35,543 bases of DNA, taken from contig CACXUA010000006.1 of the NCBI GenBank assembly GCA_902770725.1, positions 1-35,543 of the forward strand, read 5' to 3'. How positions within the stretch are numbered: the first letter of the stretch is position 1; each line of letters begins with the position of its first letter. The stretch comes from an uncultured Bacteroidales bacterium (GTDB lineage: Bacteria; Bacteroidota; Bacteroidia; Bacteroidales; Bacteroidaceae). The position numbers and the translations under genes are program-made. The notes below the pieces were generated by a model. The model searched no databases. It saw nothing but the letters and a program-made list of their open reading frames with translations, and was not told the DNA's origin. Below are positions 16,066-23,509 of the stretch, piece after piece.

Positions 16066-17058
16066 ATGGCATATACGAGTAATGATTTCAAGAAAGGACA
16101 GCCGCGTTGGTGTCCTGGATGTGGTGACCACTTCTTCCTCGCCAGCCTGCATAAAGCGATGGCAGAGATAGGTGTGGCGCCGTCGCAAACCGCCGTCATC
16201 AGTGGTATCGGCTGCTCCAGCCGTTTGCCTCACTACATGGCGACGTATGGCATGAACACGATTCACGGCCGTGCGGCTGCGATTGCTACTGGTTGCAAGG
16301 TTGCTAACCCCAATCTGACCGTTTGGCAAGTCAGTGGTGATGGCGACGGACTGGCTATCGGAGGCAATCACTTCATACATGCAAACCGCCGTAACATCAA
16401 CCTGAACATGATTCTGCTCAACAACAGAATCTACGGTTTAACGAAGGGTCAGTACAGCCCCACCAGCCCGCGTGGCTTCGTCAGCAAGTCGTCGCCATAC
16501 GGAACGGTTGAGGATCCCTTCCGTCCTGCCGAGCTGTGCTTCGGAGCGAGAGGTCATTTCTTTGCCCGCGCCGTTGCCACCGATGCTCCCGGAACCGTGG
16601 AGATTCTCAAGGCGGCCTACAATCACAAGGGTGCCAGCGTGTGCGAGATCCTGCAGAACTGCGTGATATTCAACAACGGCACGCACGATGCGGTCTATTC
16701 GAAGGAAGGTCGCGCCAAGAATGCCATCTATTTGAAGCACGGCGAGAAGATGCTCTTCGGAGAGAACAACGAGTACGGCATCGTGCAGGAAGGCTTTAAC
16801 ATCAAGGCCGTTAAACTTGGTGAGGAGGGTTACACAGAAGCCGACGTCTTGGTTCACGACGCGAAGTGCGAGGACAACACCCTGCAGCTGAAGCTTGCCG
16901 AGATGGAGTGGCCCGTGGCGCTCGGCGTGATTCGCGATGTCGAAGCCCCAACCTATGACGATTGCGTTTGGAGCCAGATCGAGGAAGTAAAAGCGGCTAA
17001 GAAGTATCACAACTTCGCCGAGTTGCTCGAGACGAACGACATCTGGACGGTAAAGTAA
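16066..17058 (+). CDS. korB: 2-oxoacid (2-oxoglutarate):ferredoxin oxidoreductase, beta subunit
   Basis: The thiamine-pyrophosphate and iron-sulphur subunit that pairs with KorA. Length is 330 residues, typical for KorB. WCPGCGDH (Cys16, Cys19) and GIGCSS (Cys50) supply cluster cysteines. SGDGDGLAIGGNHF (from residue 90) followed by MILLNNRIYGLTKGQ is the TPP-binding motif. It starts 15 bases after korA. Two strong hairpins follow its stop codon before the convergent outer-membrane protein gene. No ferredoxin-like delta subunit is encoded nearby, so a separate ferredoxin must accept the electrons. Confidence 0.95.
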   Translation: MAYTSNDFKKGQPRWCPGCGDHFFLASLHKAMAEIGVAPSQTAVISGIGCSSRLPHYMATYGMNTIHGRAAAIATGCKVANPNLTVWQVSGDGDGLAIGGNHFIHANRRNINLNMILLNNRIYGLTKGQYSPTSPRGFVSKSSPYGTVEDPFRPAELCFGARGHFFARAVATDAPGTVEILKAAYNHKGASVCEILQNCVIFNNGTHDAVYSKEGRAKNAIYLKHGEKMLFGENNEYGIVQEGFNIKAVKLGEEGYTEADVLVHDAKCEDNTLQLKLAEMEWPVALGVIRDVEAPTYDDCVWSQIEEVKAAKKYHNFAELLETNDIWTVK

Positions 17059-17074
17059 ACGTTAACCTATAAAG

Positions 17075-17110
17075 CGAGGCACGCCTAGTTTGCGAATTAG
17101 GCGTGCCTCG
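17075..17110 (+). terminator. Hairpin 1 between korB and the outer-membrane protein gene
   Basis: CGAGGCACGCCTA (17075-17087) pairs perfectly with TAGGCGTGCCTCG (17098-17110): a 13-base-pair stem with a 10-base loop. It is made from the first two units of repeat array C. No T-run follows, so it may be a transcript-end stabiliser or a pause hairpin rather than a complete terminator. Confidence 0.6.
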
Positions 17111-17165
17111 TTGATGAATTAGGCATGTCTAGTTTGCGAACTAGGCGTGCCTAATTTCTTTATGA
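17078..17165. repeat. 22-base-period palindromic array C
   Basis: Four contiguous 22-base units start at 17078, 17100, 17122 and 17144. Their heads alternate GGCACGCC, GGCGTGCC, GGCATGTC, GGCGTGCC; the first two are reverse complements of each other, so neighbouring units fold into hairpins. Units 1 and 3 carry TAGTTTGCGAA. The array fills the gap between the convergent genes korB and the outer-membrane protein gene. Confidence 0.92.
17119..17154 (+). terminator. Hairpin 2 between korB and the outer-membrane protein gene
   Basis: TTAGGCATGTCTAGTT (17119-17134) pairs with AACTAGGCGTGCCTAA (17139-17154) around a TGCG tetraloop: 16 base pairs, two of them G-U when read on the plus strand. TTTCTTT follows. 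On the minus strand the two G-U pairs would be A-C mismatches, so the hairpin suits the korB transcript better. Confidence 0.65.
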
Positions 17166-17171
17166 CCTTAG

Positions 17172-20087
17172 CTAAAATCTTCCACCTCCGCCACCGAAGC
17201 CGCCTCGGCCACCGCCTCCGCCTCCTCGAGAACCACCCTCTCCACGGCCACCTTCGCCTCTGCCGCGACCCATCATGCCGCGTCCGCCGAAGCGACCGAA
17301 GCGCCAGTTGGCCGAGAGCAGAACGTAGCTGCGGACCATCTCGTTCTTCGTGTCTGTTCGGCTCACAGCACTCACGTTGCGGTTCACGTCGTCGCGTTCA
17401 TCGAGGATGTCAACTGCACGCAGGCTTATCGTCAGCTGTTTGTAGGGAAGAAACCTTTGGCTGATGCTGCCGTTCCATATCAAGTGGTTCGTGTTCATAG
17501 CCTCGTCCGAGTAACCACGGCGGCTTTGTTGCTCGATGTCGCTGCTGATAGTCATCCCCCAAGGGAAGGTGATGACGAAACTTCCGCCGTAGTTGAAGTT
17601 GTAATGGTCGAGGTTAGAGGCCGTCGCATTATTGCTGCGATTGAGGTTATAGTTGAATCTTCCGTTCACGTTGGCTTCCACTTGCCAGCCGCTCTCCCAG
17701 TCTTGTCGGAAGGTGAAGCGTAATCTTTGACCGAAGTTGCCGCTCCGCGTGATGTTCTCCACCGTCATCTTGTCCTTGCTTCGATACAGATAACCGATGT
17801 TTTTGCTGGTGCTGAGCGACGTATTCATATCGAAGCGCCAATGCTTTTTGCTGTCGAGGGCGGTGTTGAAATTGTAGTTCGCCGACGCATTCCAATTGCC
17901 GTTCACGTTGACAGGCATCGATACGCGACCGCCTGTCACCTCATTATATTCCGTACGGTTCGTGGTGCTGTTCCTTGTTGTATGGAACTGGATGTTCACC
18001 GCGTTAGTGCGTTGGTAGTCGATAACCGTGCGGCGATACTCAAATTGGACGTTCTGGGTGAAGCTCGGCTTGAGTCCCGCGTTACCAATACGAATGTTAA
18101 GCGGGTTGGCGTCGCTCAGCGTGTCGGGAATCATGTCTGTGATGTTAGGCCAACCTGTATCGGCGTTGTAGCGGAGTTCGAGTTGTTCCTGACGGCTGAA
18201 CCTGTATTGAAAGTTCACGACAGGCGAGGCGTTGACGACGGTGCGGCGCAGCAAAGTGTCGATGCGACCTTTCTGGTAATCCACTTTACTGATTTGCGGC
18301 TGCACGGTTGCACCGACAGTCAGGCGGAATTTGGTGCGGTTGAAGCGTATCTGAGTACGGATACTGTGGTTCTGACCTATGTTGCGCGTGTAGCTGCACT
18401 GTTGCTTGTCCTGCACTACATAAGGCGCATCGAAGAAATCATCATAGTTGGAGGCGTTCACGCCAAGTATGTCGTTGTACGGATCGAAGATGGAGCGGAC
18501 GTCGCGGTCGTTGTCGCGGAAGGTGTATCGATAGTTGTAATCGAGTTGCAAGAAAGTCTGATAGGCAATCGGCTCGCTGTAGCTGAAGCGAACGCGGAAG
18601 TTGTAGTTGTAGTTCGAGCCACGATTGTACTGCACTTTATGATAGACGGAGTCGCCGCCGCTGAGTGCTTCGAGGAGGTAGTAATCCGTTTGCGAGTAGC
18701 TGTTGCCTTCGTTGTTCGAGTCGCCGTAGCCGCCTTCCAAACCCAATGTGATGTTTCGTCCGGGCTTCTTCAGCCTTTTGTTAATTTGCAGAGAGGCAGA
18801 GGCACTGATGTTCTTCGAGCTGTTCCAGTTGTCGCCCAGGCGGTGGTTCACGCCGATTTGCTTGGATAGTTCGAGATAGTCGGCCAGCGGAGTGGGGGAG
18901 AGCAGGAAGGGATTGTCGTTCCAAGTGGCTGATTCGTTGCCGCCTTCGCCATGAGTTCTGCTGAAACTGAGCTCAGGTCGGAACTGGATGTTCCACGTCG
19001 AGTCGGGCTTCCACTCTACGCGATATTGGAATCCGAAATTGCCGTTGTGGCTGTTGCTATGGTTCTTGCTGGCCGAGTAGGCAGAGTTCTTCAGCTCGAA
19101 GTTCTGGGAGTTCGACTCGGAGGCACTGCTCGACTGGCTGAAACTGCCGTTCATGCTGCCGTTCAGCTCCACTTTCTTGTTCTGCCAGTTCATCGTCGCG
19201 CCAAGGCTTTGATTGTCCGAGAGGCCGTTGCCATTAGTATTTCCGGCATTGGCGAAGCCGCTGTACTTCTGGTCTCCGATGAAGCTGTTCATGTTTACTC
19301 GCCCGCTGTATCGGTCGTGAGTGCCGTAGGTTCCGCTTGCGTTGCCGAAGAATCCTTTCTTCCGATCCTTTTTGATAGCGAGGTCGAGCACCGTCCTTTC
19401 GTTTCCATCGTCGATGCCCGTGATGCGAGCCATATCGCTCTTTCGGTCGTAAGCCTTCACCTTATCGACAATCTCTGCAGGCAGATTCTGCAGGACCAGG
19501 TTGCGGTTGTTGCCGAAGAACTCTTTTCCGTCAACAAGGATTTGACTGATGTTCTTGCCGTTGAACGTGTAGTTTCCGTTCTCGTCCTGCACGATGCCGG
19601 GCAACTTCTTGATGAGGTCTTCCACCATCGACCCTTCGGGCAACTTGAAGGCATCAGCGTTGTAGGCCACCGTATCGTCGATGACCGTCATTTCCGGCAG
19701 TTTGCCTTCCACCACAGCCTCAGCCATCACCGTCGCATCCTCGCGCATCATGACGTCGGCCACCTTGAAGTTGCCGGATCTTTGGGGCAGTGCGAGCTTG
19801 AACTTCTGCGTCTTGAAGCCCATGAACGACACTTGCAGGGTGTAGGTGGCGGCAGGAATGCCAGGCAACAGGAACTGCCCGTTCTGCTTGGTCGTCGCGC
19901 CGGTAATCATCGAGTCGCGTTCGTTGTATAGCTTCACGGCAGCCCCTTCCATCGGCTGCAGCTTTTCGTTTTCGAAGACGGTACCGCGGATATTAAGCAA
20001 CATCGCCTGCTTCTGCTGGGCATAACTCAGGGTGGTAGCAAGCAGGAGCAGAAGCGAGGCAATGTATATGGTTAGTCGATTCTTCAC
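17172..20087 (-). CDS. TonB-receptor-like outer-membrane beta-barrel protein with Gly/Arg-rich tail
   Basis: Length is 971 residues. Signal peptide 1-23 (LLLLLATTLSYAQ). A carboxypeptidase-like domain lies at about 33-115 (IRGTVFENEKLQPMEGAAV), a degenerate plug at about 130-240 (MVEDLIKKLPGIVQDENGN, ILVDGKEFFG), then a barrel of the OMP_b-brl_3 type to about 930. The last 40 residues are almost only Gly, Arg, Met, Glu and Phe (GRGRGEGGRGEGGSRGGG... ending GGGGRF). The final Phe fits outer-membrane assembly signals. The only usable start is a GTG at 20087; no ATG lies in frame between it and the upstream stop. The cargo, if any, is unknown; no SusD-like partner is adjacent. Confidence 0.85.
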   Translation of the reverse strand: MKNRLTIYIASLLLLLATTLSYAQQKQAMLLNIRGTVFENEKLQPMEGAAVKLYNERDSMITGATTKQNGQFLLPGIPAATYTLQVSFMGFKTQKFKLALPQRSGNFKVADVMMREDATVMAEAVVEGKLPEMTVIDDTVAYNADAFKLPEGSMVEDLIKKLPGIVQDENGNYTFNGKNISQILVDGKEFFGNNRNLVLQNLPAEIVDKVKAYDRKSDMARITGIDDGNERTVLDLAIKKDRKKGFFGNASGTYGTHDRYSGRVNMNSFIGDQKYSGFANAGNTNGNGLSDNQSLGATMNWQNKKVELNGSMNGSFSQSSSASESNSQNFELKNSAYSASKNHSNSHNGNFGFQYRVEWKPDSTWNIQFRPELSFSRTHGEGGNESATWNDNPFLLSPTPLADYLELSKQIGVNHRLGDNWNSSKNISASASLQINKRLKKPGRNITLGLEGGYGDSNNEGNSYSQTDYYLLEALSGGDSVYHKVQYNRGSNYNYNFRVRFSYSEPIAYQTFLQLDYNYRYTFRDNDRDVRSIFDPYNDILGVNASNYDDFFDAPYVVQDKQQCSYTRNIGQNHSIRTQIRFNRTKFRLTVGATVQPQISKVDYQKGRIDTLLRRTVVNASPVVNFQYRFSRQEQLELRYNADTGWPNITDMIPDTLSDANPLNIRIGNAGLKPSFTQNVQFEYRRTVIDYQRTNAVNIQFHTTRNSTTNRTEYNEVTGGRVSMPVNVNGNWNASANYNFNTALDSKKHWRFDMNTSLSTSKNIGYLYRSKDKMTVENITRSGNFGQRLRFTFRQDWESGWQVEANVNGRFNYNLNRSNNATASNLDHYNFNYGGSFVITFPWGMTISSDIEQQSRRGYSDEAMNTNHLIWNGSISQRFLPYKQLTISLRAVDILDERDDVNRNVSAVSRTDTKNEMVRSYVLLSANWRFGRFGGRGMMGRGRGEGGRGEGGSRGGGGGGRGGFGGGGGRF

Positions 20088-20174
20088 ACTTAATAAGACG
20101 CCCGAAACGACGAAAAGTTTAATCCGAGAAGAAAAATAATGTTAACCTTTCAAATACATGCAGTTACATCGTCA

Positions 20175-20262
20175 GTCCCACCACAGTAGGACTGTCGTCC
20201 CACCATGGGAGGACTCCAGTCCCACCGTGGGAGGACTCGAGTCCTCCTATAGGAAAATTTTA
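20175..20262. repeat. 22-base-period palindromic array D
   Basis: Four contiguous 22-base units start at 20175, 20197, 20219 and 20241. The first three open with GTCCCACC and contain (A/G)GGAC; CCATGG or CCGTGG forms the unit centre. Unit boundaries form GAGGACTCGAGTCCTC, a perfect 16-base palindrome (20231-20246). A further stem AGTCCTCCTA (20240-20249) / TAGGAGGACT (20261-20270) reaches into the next unit. The base sequence differs from arrays A, B, C and E but the period is the same. It lies between the 5' end of the outer-membrane protein gene and the 3' end of the GH43 gene, both on the minus strand. Confidence 0.88.
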
Positions 20263-20285
20263 GGAGGACTGAGTCGATTTAACTC

Positions 20286-21353
20286 TCAAAACTGCGGACG
20301 ATTGACAATCCAGCACGGGTGGCTGGTCGGGTTGCCCTTATGATCGACGAAAGTAAGCTTGCCGTCTATGTCCTTCAGCTCCATCAAAATCATCGGACGA
20401 GGACGGTAATCGCCTCGACGAGGAATGAGGCCTTCGCAATGGGAATGCATGATCATGAACATGCGGCCAGCCCGATCCGTAATGATTTCCCCGTTGTGAC
20501 CGGCTCCGTTCAGTATCGCGTCGGGGCTTTCGGAAGTGAGAACGGGCTCGGGCTCTGTCCAGCCAGAGAAGAGATTGCTGGATGTGCTCAGGCACAAGGT
20601 GTACTCATAATTGTTGAAATGGTTTTTGGAGCAGTAGAAATAGTACAGTCCCTTATATTTATAAATGTATCCTCCCTCGTAAGCCGTCGTGATGTAATGG
20701 GGCTTGCTGCCTTTCGCGTAGGTCAGTCCGTCCTTCGAAAGTTCGCGGATAAAGTTGCCCTTGCTGTTCACGTCGCCATAGACGAGATACTGTTTGCCGT
20801 CGTCGTCGAGGAAGTATTGCCCGTCTTGCGGGGTCGGATGTTCAGGTGTGCCGACGTTCAAGGTGTTTGCATAGCGGAAGGGACTGTCGATGTCGTCAGC
20901 CACGAGGACAACTTGGCGGTCGTTTTCCATTGAGACAAAGAGGGTGAGATACACGACGAGTTTGCCCTCGATGAGTGCTGGAGAAGGTGCCCAGAAGTTG
21001 ATGTTCTGCTTGCCAGCCCCAGTCTTCATGGGGTCGAGCTTGCCGTCGCCAAACGGATCATGCGGGTTTGGGCCAGGGAACATATCGCGATAGTAGGTCC
21101 AGTTGCACAGGTCCTGACTGCGATAAATCTTGATAGGGAAGCCCGTCTTGAAGCAGTAGAACCATTCTCCGACCTGCACTATCGATGGATCTGGGCAGTC
21201 GAAATCGGTCACGGGATTCATCGCGACGGTCTTGTCGGGCATTTCTTTTCTGAGTTCAAACAAGGTCTTGTCGGCGATTTGACGCTCTGTCTGAGCCTTT
21301 GCGGCCAGGCTCCCCAAACAAAAGAGAAGCAGGAAAAGTGAGATTCGGTTCAT
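20286..21353 (-). CDS. GH43-family glycoside hydrolase, secreted
   Basis: Five-bladed beta-propeller enzyme; the family includes arabinanases, arabinofuranosidases and xylosidases. Length is 355 residues, a single-domain size. The signal peptide ends AAKAQ (about residue 21). Likely catalytic residues: base Asp55 in CPDPSIV, pKa-tuning Asp177 in QDGQYF before LDDDGKQYLVYGD, acid Glu226 in TAYEGGYIY. FWAPSP (about 120) is a usual GH43 motif. It has its own promoter (21389-21396). It is not next to a susC/D pair. The substrate cannot be assigned from sequence alone; the family is fairly certain. Confidence 0.88.
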   Translation of the reverse strand: MNRISLFLLLFCLGSLAAKAQTERQIADKTLFELRKEMPDKTVAMNPVTDFDCPDPSIVQVGEWFYCFKTGFPIKIYRSQDLCNWTYYRDMFPGPNPHDPFGDGKLDPMKTGAGKQNINFWAPSPALIEGKLVVYLTLFVSMENDRQVVLVADDIDSPFRYANTLNVGTPEHPTPQDGQYFLDDDGKQYLVYGDVNSKGNFIRELSKDGLTYAKGSKPHYITTAYEGGYIYKYKGLYYFYCSKNHFNNYEYTLCLSTSSNLFSGWTEPEPVLTSESPDAILNGAGHNGEIITDRAGRMFMIMHSHCEGLIPRRGDYRPRPMILMELKDIDGKLTFVDHKGNPTSHPCWIVNRPQF

Positions 21354-21388
21354 GTCTGTGTTACCTTTAACAAATCATCTTTTGCCCA

Positions 21389-21396
21389 CAAATATA
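21389..21396 (-). promoter_or_regulatory. -7 box of the GH43 gene
   Basis: Minus-strand TATATTTG fits TAnnTTTG; the start codon is 35 bases downstream. It stands back to back with the promoter of the DUF3298 lipoprotein gene (21439-21446). Confidence 0.65.
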
Positions 21397-21415
21397 CGAA
21401 AAAAAGACGTATTCC

Positions 21416-21446
21416 TTGCCATTCTTGGAAAAATATACTAATTTTG
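21416..21446 (+). promoter_or_regulatory. Promoter of the DUF3298 lipoprotein gene
   Basis: TTG (21416-21418), 20 bases, TAATTTTG (21439-21446), then a 35-base C/A-rich leader to the ATG at 21482. This fits the Bacteroidetes consensus. Confidence 0.65.
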
Positions 21447-21481
21447 CCTGCAAATAAACCAACCTACCAACCCAACTACAA

Positions 21482-22246
21482 ATGAAAAAGTATCTCTTTA
21501 TCCTTTCTGCGGCAGTCTTCTTCTGCGCTTGCGAAGACTGGAAAATCACTGGTGATGACCAAATCGAACCTGAATGGGGAAAAGCATCTCTGTGCATCGA
21601 TAACCCAATTGCCGAAGGTGACAGCCTCTGCTATCACATCGAGTTCAACCTCGACACACTTTCCGGCGACGGTGCACTGGCAACTCAACTGGCTGCCATC
21701 CTGCGCGACAGCGTGCTCTACCTGCATGGATATGCCACAATCGAAGAGACGATGGCAGCACTTGCAGACAGCCTCGAGACCGAATGGAAAGCAGAAATCG
21801 CAGAACAACTGGCTTATGATCCGGAGTACAGGGACATGTTTCAGTACAACTACAACATAGAAGGCAGTCCGGTCGAAAACGGTAATGACAGCATTCTCTC
21901 CTATCAAACGAGCCTCGACTGCTACCTCGGTGGCGCTCACGGCAGCTATGTAGTGGGCTATTACAACTTCGACAAGAACACAGGCAAACTGCTCAACATA
22001 AAAGACATCGTGCCTGCCGATAAGGAGATGCTGGTTCTGATGGCAATGGAAGAACAGCTCTGCAAGGATTGGGAAGCAAAGGACTTGGCCGACCTGCAAG
22101 AGAAAACCGGCATTACAATGCTGGGCGACCTCTACCTGACCAATAACTTCCTGCTCAAGAACGACAGCATCCTGTTCCTCTTCAACCAGTATGAGATTGC
22201 GCCTTATGCAGCCGGTTTGATAAGCGTGACTGTCGAGAGACCGTAA
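21482..22246 (+). CDS. DUF3298 (RsiV-like) lipoprotein
   Basis: Length is 254 residues. The signal peptide leads to FFCAC with lipid-modified Cys at 17 (Cys15 is the alternative). The rest matches the DUF3298/RsiV fold: a SLDCYLGGAHGSYVVGYYNFD segment (motif LGGAHG) and LFNQYEIAPYAAG near the C-terminus, both typical. In Bacillus, RsiV binds lysozyme and controls a sigma factor. Here there is no membrane anchor other than the lipid and no sigma factor nearby, so the role is unknown. It converges on the C11 peptidase gene with a gap of only 24 bases and no visible terminator. Confidence 0.8.
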   Translation: MKKYLFILSAAVFFCACEDWKITGDDQIEPEWGKASLCIDNPIAEGDSLCYHIEFNLDTLSGDGALATQLAAILRDSVLYLHGYATIEETMAALADSLETEWKAEIAEQLAYDPEYRDMFQYNYNIEGSPVENGNDSILSYQTSLDCYLGGAHGSYVVGYYNFDKNTGKLLNIKDIVPADKEMLVLMAMEEQLCKDWEAKDLADLQEKTGITMLGDLYLTNNFLLKNDSILFLFNQYEIAPYAAGLISVTVERP

Positions 22247-22270
22247 AAAGAGTCTTGTCGGCTTGGGGCT

Positions 22271-23437
22271 TTACCAGCCAGTCTCAGCCCAACCTAAAGC
22301 TTCGTACCACGAAGTCTTCTGGAAATCAGCATTCCAACCATAGGTGTCGTACTTGTTCAAAGGCACGAACATCGAGACACCTCCATAGCACTCGGGGTCT
22401 GCAACAACGGGCTTGTCGCAGTGTCGGGCAAACCATGTGTGGCTTTCGGAGAGTAAACGTAGGGGCACAGCCTTGTCAAAAAGTTCCATCCAAGCAGCAT
22501 AATCTTCCGCTGAAAGCAGTCGGCACATCGTGGTACGCATGTCGAAATAGTAGGTGTACTTGGCCAAGTTGGTGCAGTAGTACTGAAAGTCTGTGCGGTT
22601 ATACTCTTGTCGTTCCATGTATAGAGGCGTCAAGAGAATTCCCGTAGCCTCTGCAAGCGCATCGAGTTGTGTGCAGTCGATGCAAGAAAGCAGAGCTCCA
22701 GGATAAGACCCCATAGGATACCCGCTGTTATAACCATTGATGATGCCGTTGATATCGCCTGCACAAAGGGCCCCAATGACTTTGTCGTAAGGTGCTCCAG
22801 GAGCAGGAATCTCGGCAGGAGAACCTATCATGTAGTGAGTGACGTCTCGCAATTCGTAGGCCACCTCAATGCATTGCATGAAGCAAGCATCAAAGAAGAT
22901 GTAATCGAACTTCGGCAGTTGGGCAAGCACATCCCGCAGAACTGGAATCTCCATCTCGCTCTCCTTTGTCGTCGTTCCATGTGTCTCGTCTTTGCCAAAA
23001 GTGTAGCGACGTGGTGCCCAACCTGTTGCATGCGACCAGAAAGTGATGCCATAGTGGCGGGCAGGAAAGTAATGCTCTATCTGTCGAAGCACGTCGAGCA
23101 TCACATCCTGATTTGTGCTGCACAACTCCTCGCCATATCGCTTCCATGGCTGCATGCCGTTTTTTGCCGACAACTCGTAGATGGCAGGCTTATTTGGCTT
23201 GTCGTCAATATAAACGATAACGTTGACGTTCTCGGGAATAAAGTTCTTGCCCCTCACCATCTCCATGGTGTCCTCTCTAACGTTAGAGGTTAAAGAGTTA
23301 TCGGCAGCCATATAGACGATGACGGTACGCTCGGCTTCTGCCCGAGGTTGTTCTTCTGGAAGCACAAGCGTGTCGCGGCATCCTGACAGCAGAAGCACAT
23401 TATATAATATAATAATGTATAGAGCGAAGCGTTTCAT
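22271..23437 (-). CDS. Clostripain-family (C11) cysteine peptidase lipoprotein
   Basis: Length is 388 residues. MKRFALYIII...LLLSGC gives a lipoprotein signal with Cys20. The C11 catalytic pair is His136 in ITFWSHATGW and Cys185 in FFDACFMQ. C11 peptidases usually cut after Arg or Lys; the specificity pocket cannot be judged here. I start at the ATG 23437 because the lipoprotein signal begins there and because a TTG-N(19)-TACCTTTG promoter ends only four bases upstream; a much longer open frame upstream overlaps the histidine kinase gene and is spurious. The histidine kinase gene is divergent, 72 bases away. Likely located on the outside of the outer membrane or in the periplasm. Confidence 0.88.
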   Translation of the reverse strand: MKRFALYIIILYNVLLLSGCRDTLVLPEEQPRAEAERTVIVYMAADNSLTSNVREDTMEMVRGKNFIPENVNVIVYIDDKPNKPAIYELSAKNGMQPWKRYGEELCSTNQDVMLDVLRQIEHYFPARHYGITFWSHATGWAPRRYTFGKDETHGTTTKESEMEIPVLRDVLAQLPKFDYIFFDACFMQCIEVAYELRDVTHYMIGSPAEIPAPGAPYDKVIGALCAGDINGIINGYNSGYPMGSYPGALLSCIDCTQLDALAEATGILLTPLYMERQEYNRTDFQYYCTNLAKYTYYFDMRTTMCRLLSAEDYAAWMELFDKAVPLRLLSESHTWFARHCDKPVVADPECYGGVSMFVPLNKYDTYGWNADFQKTSWYEALGWAETGW

Positions 23438-23441
23438 GCTG

Positions 23442-23471
23442 CAAAGGTACGAAGAAATTCTTAATTCACAA
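23442..23471 (-). promoter_or_regulatory. Promoter of the C11 peptidase gene, nearly leaderless
   Basis: Minus strand: TTG (23469-23471), exactly 19 bases, TACCTTTG (23442-23449), then GCAGC-like spacing of four bases and the ATG at 23437. With the box centred near -7, the transcript would begin at or within a few bases of the start codon. Confidence 0.75.
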
Positions 23472-23509
23472 TACAATAAGCAGGCATTTCTTTTCGTTAT
23501 TATACTGTT

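Noticed and set aside
17078-17165. CRISPR array
   Set aside because: The 22-base units are contiguous with no unique spacers between them, units vary, and no cas genes are present. The same holds for the other 22-base arrays.
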